From JAXGPP01 sp040766885 (GTDB lineage Bacteria > Planctomycetota > Planctomycetia > Pirellulales > Thermoguttaceae), in NCBI GenBank assembly GCA_040766885.1, contig JAXGPP010000020.1, positions 98,755 through 162,754 on the forward strand: DNA of 64,000 bases, written 5' to 3'. A program made the position numbers and the translations under genes. Each line of letters starts with the position of its first letter. The stretch's first letter is position 1. Under the pieces are notes generated by a model. It was given only the letters and a program-made list of their open reading frames with translations. It did not search any database and had not been told where the DNA came from. Below are positions 1 to 8,141 of the stretch, piece after piece.

Positions 1-188
1 TCGTCGCGGACGAACTCGAAGAGCGGATAGTAGAAGTGGGCGGCGTCGCGGTAGATGAAGGCACCCGAGCCTAGAAGGGCGTCGGCAAACACCCAGACGA
101 AGAGCGCGGCCAGCACTACCGTGACGAAGCCCTGCTCGCGAATTGAGCCGGTTGCCCCTTTCGGCAGATAATCTCGGAAACCACGCAC
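1..188 (-). CDS. Membrane protein, N-terminal fragment (runs off the left edge)
   Basis: Only the first 62 codons or so lie in the window. Reading the minus strand from a GTG at 188, a short basic segment leads into a hydrophobic helix (VTVVLAALFVWVFADALL) followed by FIYRDAAHFYYPLFEFVRD. A first transmembrane helix followed by an RDxxxFYYP-type loop resembles the start of YfhO-like or related multi-pass membrane proteins that are common in planctomycetes; this match is from memory. The frame is open upstream to a TAA near 253, so the GTG start is the best guess and no clear Shine-Dalgarno sequence precedes it. It lies downstream of the atp operon in the same orientation but is separated from it by a terminator-like hairpin. 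Confidence 0.5.
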   Translation of the reverse strand, partial: MRGFRDYLPKGATGSIREQGFVTVVLAALFVWVFADALLGSGAFIYRDAAHFYYPLFEFVRD

Positions 189-216
189 GCAAATACCGCC
201 AACTACCGCGCGACCG

Positions 217-244
217 TAAAAGAACGGCCGCCCGCACGGCGGCC
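217..244 (-). terminator. Intrinsic terminator after the atp operon
   Basis: Read on the minus strand, GGCCGCC (244-238) pairs with GGCGGCC (232-226) across a 5-nt loop and is followed by TTCTTTTA (224-217). It lies about 70 nt beyond the atpC stop, where the operon should end. The other strand also carries a T-rich flank (CTTTCTT), so it may work in both directions. Confidence 0.6.
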
Positions 245-312
245 CGCTTTCTTAATGGTAACCGGTCGCGAGTCTGATGAGCAGCCCCCGCCAGAACGGT
301 GCGGATGCCCGA

Positions 313-765
313 TCAGACTGGGGGTGCATTGGGTGGGGCCGCCGGGGTGGCCGCAGAGGCCCCGCCAGTCGCCTGCCGGCGAGCGACGCGGATCTGAGCG
401 CGGGCCTGCCCCAACATTCGCTCGCGGATGGTCAGCAGTTCCTCCGTGTGGGCAGGCCGTTCTAGAGCGCGGTTCAGTTGCTCCTCGGCCGCGGCCAAGT
501 CAACGTTTGCGGCAGGCATGGCCCGATTGGTCAATACGGAGACAACATCGTTGACCACCTCGACAAAGCCTCCCTCAACGTAGAAGCGGGCGACCTTCCC
601 CCCCTCACGGAGACGCATCTCGCCGTCGCCCAGCCGTCCGATCATCGGGCTGTGCCCTGGAGCAATGCCGATCTCGCCATCGAACAGCGGCAGGGCAACG
701 AAGTCGGTCTCGCTGTCGAGAACCGTCTTCTCCGGCGTGACGACGATGCATTTGAGTTGCGGCAT
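313..765 (-). CDS. atpC: F1Fo ATP synthase epsilon subunit
   Basis: Epsilon subunit of the F1 central stalk, which couples rotor rotation to the catalytic head and can inhibit ATP hydrolysis. The 150-residue product has the typical N-terminal beta-sandwich: KCIVVTPEKTVLD at the start, then LPLFDGEIGIAPGHSPMIG. A helical C-terminal part of normal type follows (VDLAAAEEQLNRALERP). The last 25 residues are a low-complexity Gln/Ala/Pro tail (GGASAATPAAPPNAPPV) beyond the usual family end. It is the last gene of the atp operon, 74 nt downstream of atpD, and is followed by a terminator-like hairpin. Confidence 0.95.
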   Translation of the reverse strand: MPQLKCIVVTPEKTVLDSETDFVALPLFDGEIGIAPGHSPMIGRLGDGEMRLREGGKVARFYVEGGFVEVVNDVVSVLTNRAMPAANVDLAAAEEQLNRALERPAHTEELLTIRERMLGQARAQIRVARRQATGGASAATPAAPPNAPPV

Positions 766-839
766 GGGACTGAGCTTTCAGCGGTCAGCGATCAACAATT
801 TCTTCGCCATGGATGCCTGGAGCCGGGCGATTCCTGACC

Positions 840-2306
840 TCATCTCCCCTTCGCCATCCGCTCGGCCTGGGCGGCGGCCTGCTCGATTGCGCCGACGTAC
901 ATGAAGGCTTGTTCGGGCAGGTGATCCCACTTGCCGTCGCAGATCTCCTCGAAGCTGCGGATCGTGTCTTCGAGCGGAGTGATTTCGCCCCGCTTGCCGG
1001 TGAACGCCTCGGCCACGAGGAACGGCTGCGACAGGAACCGCTCAATCCGCCGGGCACGGTGCACCACAAGCTTGTCCTCTTCGCTCAACTCCTCGACGCC
1101 CAGGATGGCGATGATATCCTGCAACTCGCGGTAGCGCTGCAAGGTCGACTGCACGCGGCGAGCCACGCCATAATGCCGTTCGCCGACATATTGCGGGTCG
1201 AGCACGCGGCTGGAGGAAGCGAGCGGATCGACGGCCGGGTAGATGCCCTTCTCGGAGATCGAACGCTCCAGGTAAAGGAACGCGTCGAGCTGCCCGAATG
1301 CCGCCGCCGGGGCCGGATCGGTCGGATCGTCGGCCGGCACGTAAACCGCCTGCACTGAGGTGATTGCGCCTCGGTTCGTCGAGGTGATCCGCTCCTGCAG
1401 CGCGCCCATTTCCGTGGCCAAGGTCGGCTGGTAGCCCACGGCCGAGGGCATACGCCCCAGGAGGGCCGAAACCTCGCTGCCGGCCTGCGAGAAACGGAAG
1501 ATGTTGTCGATGAACAACAGCACGTCGGCCCCGGTGCTGTCGCGGAAGTACTCGGCCATGGTCAGGGCCGAGAGGGCGACCCGCAAGCGGGCACCGGGCG
1601 GTTCGTTCATCTGCCCAAACACCATGCAGGTCTGCTCGATGACGCTGCGGCCGTCGCGCATCTTGGTTTCCTGCATCTCCAGCCACAAGTCGTTCCCCTC
1701 ACGGGTCCGCTCACCCACGCCGGCGAACACCGAATAACCGCCATGCTCGCTCGCGATACGGGCGATCAGTTCGGTGAGGATCACCGTCTTGCCCAGGCCG
1801 GCCCCGCCGAACAGGCCGGCCTTTCCGCCGCGGACGAATGGCGTGAGCAGGTCAATCACCTTGATGCCGGTGACAAAGACTTCCGTCTTGGTGCTCAGCT
1901 CGGTCACGTCCGGAGCGTCGCGGTGGATCGGCCAGCGTTCATCAGACTGAACAGGGCCGTGTCCGTCGACGGCGTCGCCCAGCAGGTTGAACACGCGGCC
2001 AAGCGTCCCCTTGCCCACGGGCACGGAGACGGGAGCACCGGTGTCGATGCAGTCCATGCCGCGCATCAGGCCGTCGGTGCCCCCCAGGGCGACGCACCGC
2101 ACGCGGCCGCCGCCGAGGTGCTGCTGCACCTCACCGGTCAGGCCGATCTTGACCCCTTTGTGCTCGGAGTCGATGCGGATCGCGTTGTAGATCGCCGGCA
2201 GGTGATCTTCGGCGAACTCGGCGTCGAAGGTCGAGCCGATGACCTGCGTGATGCGCTCGATATTGGCCGCGGGCTTGTCTGTTTTCGGCGAGAGAGTGGT
2301 GGCCAT
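840..2306 (-). CDS. atpD: F1Fo ATP synthase beta subunit (catalytic)
   Basis: Catalytic beta subunit of F1; it makes ATP from ADP and phosphate. The 488-residue product carries the Walker A loop GGAGLGKT at residues 167-174, the catalytic-glutamate segment GERTREGND near 198, and the Walker B region LLFIDNIFRF near 260. The ATG at 2306 is preceded on the minus strand by AAGGGAAG as ribosome binding site. The atpG frame as it stands runs 169 nt into this gene, which appears to be the result of a lesion in atpG rather than a natural overlap. The length is normal for the family. Confidence 0.97.
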   Translation of the reverse strand: MATTLSPKTDKPAANIERITQVIGSTFDAEFAEDHLPAIYNAIRIDSEHKGVKIGLTGEVQQHLGGGRVRCVALGGTDGLMRGMDCIDTGAPVSVPVGKGTLGRVFNLLGDAVDGHGPVQSDERWPIHRDAPDVTELSTKTEVFVTGIKVIDLLTPFVRGGKAGLFGGAGLGKTVILTELIARIASEHGGYSVFAGVGERTREGNDLWLEMQETKMRDGRSVIEQTCMVFGQMNEPPGARLRVALSALTMAEYFRDSTGADVLLFIDNIFRFSQAGSEVSALLGRMPSAVGYQPTLATEMGALQERITSTNRGAITSVQAVYVPADDPTDPAPAAAFGQLDAFLYLERSISEKGIYPAVDPLASSSRVLDPQYVGERHYGVARRVQSTLQRYRELQDIIAILGVEELSEEDKLVVHRARRIERFLSQPFLVAEAFTGKRGEITPLEDTIRSFEEICDGKWDHLPEQAFMYVGAIEQAAAQAERMAKGR

Positions 2307-3211
2307 GTAGCTTCCCTTCGTCGGTGTTCTCTATCCGCCCGCCTCGCCGCGCTGATGACTTCGAGGATTTCGCTGGTGATCTGGTTCTGGCGGGCGCGGT
2401 TGTAAGTCCGCGAGAGGTAGCCGATCATCGCGTCGGCATTTTCCGTGGCGGCCTTCATCGCCATCATCCGGGCGATCTGCTCGGTGACCGCGGCATCGAG
2501 GAAGCACTTGAACAGCCGCACCTTGAAGCTCATCGGCACGACTTCCTCGAGGATGCTCGACGCCGACGGGAGGAACTCGTACTGCAGCTCGGCGGGAGCT
2601 TGTTCGTCCTCGTCTTCGAGTCCCGCCACGCCTCCCATCGGCAGCAGCGTTTCGACCACGGGCTGCATCCGGCTGAGGCTTTCAAACCGGGTGTAAACCA
2701 CGTCGAGCCGGTCGATCTCTCCGGCCAGAAACTGCTCGAGATAGCGATTGGCGAGCACTTCCACTTCGTCGTACGCCGGGCGATCCTCAAAGTGCGTGTA
2801 CTGCTCGGCAGTCGGCATGCTGCGGAAACGGAAAGCGGAGATGCCGCGTTTGCCCGAAACCTCCAGCCGCGACTCGGCGACCTCGGCCTCCAGTCGCCGC
2901 CAGTCGGCGATGGCGGTGCGGATCACGCTGGCGTTGTAGCCGCCGCACAGCCCGCGGTTGGCGGTCAGCACCAGCAGCGCCGCCCGGCGGGTTTCGGGGC
3001 GCGGTTCCAGGAGCGGGTGGCTCACTTCCAGTCCCTGCCTGGCGAGGTGACTCACCAGCGCGCTGATCCGGCGCGTGTAGGCCGCGGCGGCCGTGGCCCG
3101 GTCCATGGCCCGCTTGAATCGGGCCGTGGCGATCAGCTCCATCGTCCGCGTGATCTTGCGGATGTTGCGGATCGCCTTGCGACGCTTGTCGAGCGCTCGG
3201 GCTTTGCCCAT
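2138..3211 (-). CDS. atpG: F1Fo ATP synthase gamma subunit, apparent frameshift at the 3' end
   Basis: Gamma subunit, the coiled-coil central shaft of F1. The N-terminal helix (MGKARALDKRRKAIRNIRKI) and the C-terminal helix (MKAATENADAMIGYLSRTYNRARQ) are canonical. The frame reads on to 357 residues and overlaps atpD by 169 nt, whereas gamma subunits are usually near 290 residues. After the conserved TSEILEVIS (residue about 287), adding a single base in the GC-rich run at about 2345-2350 would change the ending to GGEAGG followed by a TAG at 2333-2331. That gives a 293-residue protein ending just before the atpD ribosome binding site. I therefore take the 64-or-so-residue Arg/Ser-rich tail as an artefact of a one-base deletion, either a sequencing error or a real mutation. 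Confidence 0.9.
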   Translation of the reverse strand: MGKARALDKRRKAIRNIRKITRTMELIATARFKRAMDRATAAAAYTRRISALVSHLARQGLEVSHPLLEPRPETRRAALLVLTANRGLCGGYNASVIRTAIADWRRLEAEVAESRLEVSGKRGISAFRFRSMPTAEQYTHFEDRPAYDEVEVLANRYLEQFLAGEIDRLDVVYTRFESLSRMQPVVETLLPMGGVAGLEDEDEQAPAELQYEFLPSASSILEEVVPMSFKVRLFKCFLDAAVTEQIARMMAMKAATENADAMIGYLSRTYNRARQNQITSEILEVISAARRADREHRRREATWPPLSRRKQTSPRPISSASRRSSARPSTPSSPKITCRRSTTRSASTPSTKGSRSA

Positions 3212-3214
3212 GGG

Positions 3215-4765
3215 TTATGCCGACGCCTTTTCTGGGGTCCGCGGCTGGGCGCGACGCTGCCCGGCCCACACCTGCTTGAACTCGCCGATTGACTGCTCCA
3301 GTTCGGTCCGCGACTCGTCGCTCAATTCGCGGGTATCGGTCACCCGTTGCCAGAGGGCCTGTTTGCGCTCGCGGATGAACTGGAGGAAGTCGCGTTCCCA
3401 GGCGCGCACCTCGTCGATCGGCACTTCGTCGAGGTAACCTCGCGTTCCGGCGAAGATCATGATCACCTGGTCGGTCACGTGCATCGGCTGGTGAAGGCCC
3501 TGCTTGAGCAGCTCAGTCATGCGGTACCCGCGATCGAGGCGCGACTGGGTCGCGGCATCGAGTTCGGTACCCAACTGGGCGAACGCTTCCAGTTCGCGGA
3601 ACGACGCCAGATCGAGCCGCAGACCGCCGGCCACTTTCTTCATGGCCGGCACCTGAGCCTTGCCGCCCACGCGCGAAACCGAGATGCCCACGTTCATGGC
3701 GGGGCGCTGGCCGGCGAAGAACAGGTCGGGCTGCAGATAGATCTGCCCGTCGGTGATCGAGATCACGTTGGTCGGGATGTACGCCGACACTTCACCTTCA
3801 AGCGTCTCCACGATCGGCAGGGCCGTGAGCGAGCCGCCGCCCAGTTCGTTGCTCAATTTCGCCGAGCGCTCCAGGAGCCGGCTGTGGGCGTAGAAGATGT
3901 CGCCGGGGTAGGCCTCGCGGCCGGGCGGGCGCCGCATCAGGAGCGACAATTGCCGGTAAGCCTGGGCCTGCCGCGAGAGGTCGTCATAGACGACGAGTGT
4001 GTGCCCGCCGGAGTACATGAAGTACTCGGCCATCGCACAACCGGCATAGGGGGCGATGTATTGCAGTGGGGCCGGGTCGCTGGCTCCGGCCAGGATCACC
4101 GTGGTATAGTCCATGGCTCCGTGCTGCCGCAGCACGTCGACCAGCGCGGCGACGTTCGACTCCTTCTGGCCGACCGCCACGTAGAAGCACTTCACGCCGG
4201 TGCCGCGCTGGTTGATAATGGCGTCGATGCAGATTGCCGTCTTACCCGTGCGGCGGTCGCCGATAATCAGTTCGCGCTGGCCGCGCCCGATGGGAGTCAT
4301 CGCGTCGATAGCCTTGATGCCCGTCTGCAGCGGCTCAATCACCGGCTGGCGCTCGGCAACGCCGGGAGCGGGCGATTCGACCGGGCGGCGTTGGGTCGTC
4401 ACGAGCGGGCCTCTTCCGTCCAGCGGATTGCCCAGCGGGTCGATCACCCGGCCGAGCACGGCTTCGCCGACCGGCACGCTCAGCAGTCGCCCCGTGCTCC
4501 GGACTTCGTCCCCTTCGTTGATCTGAAGCCAGTCGCCGAGGATGATCACGCCCACCGAGTTCTCTTCCAGGTTGAAGGCCAACCCGAAAGAGCCGCTGGG
4601 GAACTCGATCATCTCGCCGGCCATCACGCCCGACAAGCCGTAGACGCGGGCGATGCCGTCGCCGACTTCCAGCACGCGGCCGACCTCCCGCACGTCGATG
4701 CGGGATTCGTACTGCTCGATCTCATGCTGAATGACGGAAGCGATCTCGTCGGCTTTGAATCTCAT
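3215..4765 (-). CDS. atpA: F1Fo ATP synthase alpha subunit
   Basis: Alpha subunit of F1, which binds nucleotide at the non-catalytic sites. The 516-residue product has the P-loop GDRRTGKT at residues 169-176, the DPLGNPLDGRGP segment near 109, and the visual motif VGISVSRVGGKAQ. The frame also contains a GTG two codons upstream (4771). I prefer the ATG at 4765 because AGGAG lies 5 nt before it, while the same motif would abut the GTG. The start overlaps the end of atpH by 44 nt, and the stop is 3 nt before atpG, so translation is probably coupled along the operon. Confidence 0.96.
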   Translation of the reverse strand: MRFKADEIASVIQHEIEQYESRIDVREVGRVLEVGDGIARVYGLSGVMAGEMIEFPSGSFGLAFNLEENSVGVIILGDWLQINEGDEVRSTGRLLSVPVGEAVLGRVIDPLGNPLDGRGPLVTTQRRPVESPAPGVAERQPVIEPLQTGIKAIDAMTPIGRGQRELIIGDRRTGKTAICIDAIINQRGTGVKCFYVAVGQKESNVAALVDVLRQHGAMDYTTVILAGASDPAPLQYIAPYAGCAMAEYFMYSGGHTLVVYDDLSRQAQAYRQLSLLMRRPPGREAYPGDIFYAHSRLLERSAKLSNELGGGSLTALPIVETLEGEVSAYIPTNVISITDGQIYLQPDLFFAGQRPAMNVGISVSRVGGKAQVPAMKKVAGGLRLDLASFRELEAFAQLGTELDAATQSRLDRGYRMTELLKQGLHQPMHVTDQVIMIFAGTRGYLDEVPIDEVRAWERDFLQFIRERKQALWQRVTDTRELSDESRTELEQSIGEFKQVWAGQRRAQPRTPEKASA

Positions 4766-5369
4766 GCGCACTCCTCTCGATGATCTGCTCGCGCAGTCTT
4801 TCTAGCTGGTTGGCGATCGAACCGTCGTACACCGTGTCGCCGACCTTCAGCACAATGCCGCCGATCACTTGCGGATCGACGACGCGCTCCAGCACCGGTT
4901 CGCCGCCGGTCAGGCTGCGGAGGCTGCGGACAATATGGGCTGCCAGGTCGTCGCTGATCGGCGTCGCGGTGGTCACACGGACGGTTACCAGTCCGCGCCG
5001 CTGGTTGTAGAGGGTCCGGATCTGGCGGTGGATCGGACGCAGAATATCGAGCCGCCCGTGCCGTGCAACGACCTTGAGAAAGTGGAGCATTGTCGGCGAT
5101 GCCCGCTTTCCCAGCACGCGGTCGATCAGCGAAAGCTTTTCGTCGTGCGACACCAGCGCCGAACCCCAGACCGCTTCGAGCTTGGGGAACCGGTCGAGGA
5201 CATCCTTCACGAGCGAATCGAACTCTTCGACCAGCTTGTCCGCATCGCCAGTCTTTTCGGCCGCACCGAGCAGGGCTTCGGCATAGACTGCAGCCACGGC
5301 CTCGGCCGACACGTCGGCGCTGAAGTCCTCAGCGACGTTGACATCCGGTTTGGAAGGGCCTTGCGACAT
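4722..5369 (-). CDS. atpH: F1Fo ATP synthase delta subunit
   Basis: Delta subunit of the peripheral stalk, which links alpha to the b subunits. The 215-residue protein has an acidic N-terminal extension (about 25 residues) before the usual AVAAVYAEALLGAAEK start. The conserved C-terminal part (DPQVIGGIVLKVGDTVYDGS, then LERLREQI) follows. The C-terminus runs about 20 residues past the usual end and overlaps atpA by 44 nt. It sits between atpF (53 nt away) and atpA, the standard gene position. Confidence 0.93.
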   Translation of the reverse strand: MSQGPSKPDVNVAEDFSADVSAEAVAAVYAEALLGAAEKTGDADKLVEEFDSLVKDVLDRFPKLEAVWGSALVSHDEKLSLIDRVLGKRASPTMLHFLKVVARHGRLDILRPIHRQIRTLYNQRRGLVTVRVTTATPISDDLAAHIVRSLRSLTGGEPVLERVVDPQVIGGIVLKVGDTVYDGSIANQLERLREQIIERSAHEIQSRRDRFRHSA

Positions 5370-5422
5370 GCTATTGAGTCACTCGCGATAAACGTCTCGA
5401 CCGGGCAATGCCTCGTGTGCCA

Positions 5423-6064
5423 CTACTGCTTCTTCCCACCGTTGGTGCGTGCGAACCCCTCGACCGCCTGCTCGATCAGCCGCCGGTGCGACTGCGGGTC
5501 GAGCCGCTCATGTACGATCCGTCCGGCGAGTTCCACCGCCAGCGTGGCGCTCCGCTCGGCCAGTTCCTTCAGCGCGCCCGATGTGGCCAGATCAATTTCC
5601 TGTAATGCCCGCTGGTGTTCAACCTCGGCATCGTGCCGGGCCTTCTCCACGATCTGACGCCCGACACCCTCGGCATCGCGGCGGGCTTGTTCGAGCATCT
5701 GCCGGATCTCGCCCTCGGTGGCGGACAGACGCTGCTGATATTCGGCCAGCATCCGCCCGGCTTCCTCGTTGGTGCGCCGCGCGGCGGCGATCTCCTCGGC
5801 GATGCGATTCTCGCGCTTGTGCAACCCGTCGGAAATCGGCCGCCAGGCCGCTTTCCAAAGTACGGCCACAAGCAACAGGAATAGGACGCCGCTCCACAGC
5901 GCCGAGTCGGTTTGCCAAGTGAGCGGGTTTACGCCCCCCTCATGGCCGCCTTCCGCCGCTTGAGCGGTGCCGTGCTCCGGCTCGGACGCGGCCAGAGCAG
6001 GCCCAGCGCACACAACAGCGGCCAGCACAAAGACCGCCAAGCCGGTTGCGAGTCGGGTGAACAT
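5423..6064 (-). CDS. atpF: F1Fo ATP synthase b subunit with signal-like leader
   Basis: Peripheral-stalk b subunit. The frame is open to 6388, but the upstream part antisenses or overlaps atpE and its leader. The start is taken at the ATG at 6064, giving 213 residues. The protein begins with a secretion-like leader (MFTRLATGLAVFVLAAVVCA, then GPALAA) and an Ala/Gly/Glu stretch. The membrane anchor follows (LWSGVLFLLLVAVLWKAAW), then a long charged coiled coil (AEEIAAARRTNEEAGRMLAE). An N-terminal leader before the anchor is not present in the E. coli protein. The 116-nt gap to atpE has no gene. Confidence 0.92.
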   Translation of the reverse strand: MFTRLATGLAVFVLAAVVCAGPALAASEPEHGTAQAAEGGHEGGVNPLTWQTDSALWSGVLFLLLVAVLWKAAWRPISDGLHKRENRIAEEIAAARRTNEEAGRMLAEYQQRLSATEGEIRQMLEQARRDAEGVGRQIVEKARHDAEVEHQRALQEIDLATSGALKELAERSATLAVELAGRIVHERLDPQSHRRLIEQAVEGFARTNGGKKQ

Positions 6065-6180
6065 CGTCGGTAACGCCTCAGGGGTGGTGGCCAGGCAGAC
6101 GCACCGTGCAGTCGGTTTCTGGGCCGGCTCCGGGGCCGCTCCGCCTGGCGACGGTGTAACGTCCACGCGCGGGAGCCAGC

Positions 6181-6492
6181 TTACAGGGCCATCAGGCAGA
6201 TAATCAGCGCGAAGAACGTGACGCCTTCGATCAGCGCGGCAGCGATGATCATCGCCGTGTTGATGTTGCCGGCCACTTCGGGTTGGCGGGCCATGCTTTC
6301 CACCGCCGCCGAACCGATGCGGCCGATCCCGTACGCGGCGCCGATGATAATCAACCCGGCTCCAAACGCCCCGCCCAGATTGATCCACGAACCGGCCCCG
6401 GTTCCGCCGGCCGCTTCCTGGGCCATGGCCGGCACGGCCAGGGTCAGCACGATCACCACCGCCAATGCGGCCATTCTGGCAAGCTTGTTCAC
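6181..6492 (-). CDS. atpE: F1Fo ATP synthase c subunit with N-terminal leader
   Basis: Ring-forming c subunit of Fo. The 103-residue protein is longer than the usual 70-85 because of a signal-like leader (AALAVVIVLTLAVPAMA, probable cleavage near residue 24). It then has the two-helix hairpin with the polar loop ARQPEVAGNI. The ion-binding carboxylate is Glu89 in AALIEGVTFFAL. The residues around it lack the ESxxxxY pattern typical of Na+-binding rings, so a proton-driven enzyme is inferred. It lies between atpB and atpF as expected. Confidence 0.95.
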   Translation of the reverse strand: MNKLARMAALAVVIVLTLAVPAMAQEAAGGTGAGSWINLGGAFGAGLIIIGAAYGIGRIGSAAVESMARQPEVAGNINTAMIIAAALIEGVTFFALIICLMAL

Positions 6493-6543
6493 AGACAGAT
6501 ACTCCTTAGTCGTAGGCTGCTCGGCACTCGCCCGTTCATCGCC

Positions 6544-7443
6544 CTAGTGCTGATGAACCGACATGCCGATGAACAGGGCTGAAAGGAACGCAAAGATGTA
6601 CGCTTGGAGGAACGCGACAAACAACTCAAGCAGGCTCAGAGCCACCGAGCCCAGCAAACTGACGGCGGTGATTCCGGCCCAGAACGCAATGGCCATATGC
6701 GCCGTGGCGGCAATGAAGCCCATGATCACCGCCAGCACGAGATGCCCGGCAAACATGTTGGCCAACAGACGCACGGCCAACACGACGTGCTTGATCAGCA
6801 GCCCGGCAATCTCGATCACCAGGAGCATCGGCTTGAGGAAGATCGCCAGCGGCAATGGCAAGTCCATGTGAGGCACCAGGCCGGTCCAATAGCGCAGCGG
6901 GCCATATTTCATCATTCCGGCGGCCACCACCACGCCGAATGTCACCGCGGCCAATGCCGCTGTCACCGACAGCGCCCCGGTGGGCGAACCGAGCCAGGGA
7001 AGCATCCCCAGCAGGTTGCAGAACAGGACAAAGAAGAACACACTCCAGATGTAGGGCAGGAAGCGGTCGGCATCGTGGTGCCCGATCGCCGGGCGGGCGA
7101 CCTCGTCGCGCAGGAACACGAGGATCGCCTCGAAGAAATTCCCGATCCGGCCACGGACCGGCTCGCCGGTGCGGATCCGCCGCGCCAGGGGAACGAAGAT
7201 CGCCAGCATCGCCAGGGCGGCGATCAACTCCAGGACCATGAACTTGGTCAACTGAAGTTCCAGGTGCACCGGTGTGCCGAAAACGTTGACCGTGCCAAAA
7301 TCGAACAGCTTGGGCAGCGGGATTGAGCCGGGGTGCGGGTGCGCGCCCTTGAGAACGTCCGGCAAATACTGCCACAGGACGACCGGAATATGAAACGCAT
7401 CCGCGTCCTGGACGTGTTCGCCGGCCTGTGCGATGTCGATCAT
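6544..7443 (-). CDS. atpB: F1Fo ATP synthase a subunit
   Basis: Stator a subunit of Fo, which forms the ion half-channels against the c ring. The frame is open to 7683, but the first 80 residues overlap the upstream membrane gene in another frame and are not hydrophobic. The ATG at 7443, 8 nt after that gene's stop, gives 299 residues. Conserved helices include AVRLLANMFAGHLVLAVI, whose Arg is the essential arginine of the family, and the final LELFVAFLQAYIFAFLSALF. The N-terminal region has the usual soluble segment with HIPVVLWQYLPD. Confidence 0.95.
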   Translation of the reverse strand: MIDIAQAGEHVQDADAFHIPVVLWQYLPDVLKGAHPHPGSIPLPKLFDFGTVNVFGTPVHLELQLTKFMVLELIAALAMLAIFVPLARRIRTGEPVRGRIGNFFEAILVFLRDEVARPAIGHHDADRFLPYIWSVFFFVLFCNLLGMLPWLGSPTGALSVTAALAAVTFGVVVAAGMMKYGPLRYWTGLVPHMDLPLPLAIFLKPMLLVIEIAGLLIKHVVLAVRLLANMFAGHLVLAVIMGFIAATAHMAIAFWAGITAVSLLGSVALSLLELFVAFLQAYIFAFLSALFIGMSVHQH

Positions 7444-7451
7444 AAGACGGC

Positions 7452-7877
7452 TCAGGGCTTCGGGGGCGTTGGCCCGCGTGGTGGGTCGAACGGGACCGAC
7501 ACCGCTGTCTCCAGGCCCAGCGTGACGAAGTAAAACACAATAAGATAGTACAGAAATCCGCAGTCTACCAGCGGTCCGGCGGAGAAATTCGCGATCAAAG
7601 CGGCTACCAGCGGCACTCCCATCCGCGGTACCATCCCGATCGTGAAGCCAATCCACGCCCGATGGGGCTCGCGAAACCGCCACCCGAGGAGCAACGCGAA
7701 CTCAGCTCCCGCCAGGCAAATCGCGGCGGCCATCACGGCTGCCACCAAACCTCCCTTCCCGGCGTGCCAGATTGCCGCCGGAGCGACCGCCATACCGGCC
7801 AGTAAAACGGTTCCGGCAAGCGCGGCGGACTGAACCGTCCGACGGCTGTTCCGCAAGCGGATGAGCCACTGCTTCAT
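7452..7877 (-). CDS. AtpI-like membrane protein of the atp operon
   Basis: Small membrane protein of 141 residues with about four hydrophobic segments (AALAGTVLLAGMAVAPAA, GGLVAAVMAAAICLAG, a segment near PLVAALIANF, and FLYYLIVFYFVTLGL). It lies 3 nt after atpZ and 8 nt before atpB. Position, size and topology match the poorly conserved AtpI/UncI gene that accompanies many atp operons and helps c-ring assembly. Sequence similarity to AtpI is weak by eye, so no symbol is given. The GTP/Pro-rich C-terminus (PFDPPRGPTPPKP) is probably cytoplasmic. Confidence 0.65.
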   Translation of the reverse strand: MKQWLIRLRNSRRTVQSAALAGTVLLAGMAVAPAAIWHAGKGGLVAAVMAAAICLAGAEFALLLGWRFREPHRAWIGFTIGMVPRMGVPLVAALIANFSAGPLVDCGFLYYLIVFYFVTLGLETAVSVPFDPPRGPTPPKP

Positions 7878-7880
7878 GCG

Positions 7881-8141
7881 CTATTCGCCATCCGTCTTCT
7901 GCCGCCGGCCTGCCGTTGTCGGCCGGGCACCTTTGGTGGGCAGACGGGTAAGGTGCACCAGCGCGAGCGTCATTCCCAAGGCGAGACCGGCAACCAGAAA
8001 CAGCAGTCGAGTGCCCAGCTTCTGGTCAATCCAATACCCAAGAAGGCCTGGGAGGACCATTTCCAGAGCAATGCTGGTGATCTGGAAACTCCAGGCGATC
8101 CCCTGGGCCATCGCCGAACGGTCGTCGGAGGAATCAGCCAC
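7881..8141 (-). CDS. atpZ: AtpZ-like protein, first gene of the atp operon
   Basis: Short membrane protein of 86 residues with two helices, ITSIALEMVLPGLLGYWID and LLFLVAGLALGMTLALVHL. A glycine-rich first helix containing GLLGYWID, a short turn and a second GxxLG helix are typical of the AtpZ/AtpI family (ATPase_gene1) that precedes atpB in many bacteria. In other species AtpZ and AtpI together affect c-ring assembly or Mg2+/Ca2+ movement. The start is a GTG at 8141 with no obvious Shine-Dalgarno sequence. It heads the minus-strand atp operon, so the operon promoter should lie between 8142 and about 8300. Confidence 0.75.
   Translation of the reverse strand: MADSSDDRSAMAQGIAWSFQITSIALEMVLPGLLGYWIDQKLGTRLLFLVAGLALGMTLALVHLTRLPTKGARPTTAGRRQKTDGE

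Noticed and set aside
3347..4783. 478-codon plus-strand frame opposite atpA
   Set aside because: Antisense shadow of atpA; His/Gly/Ala-rich composition and no motif.
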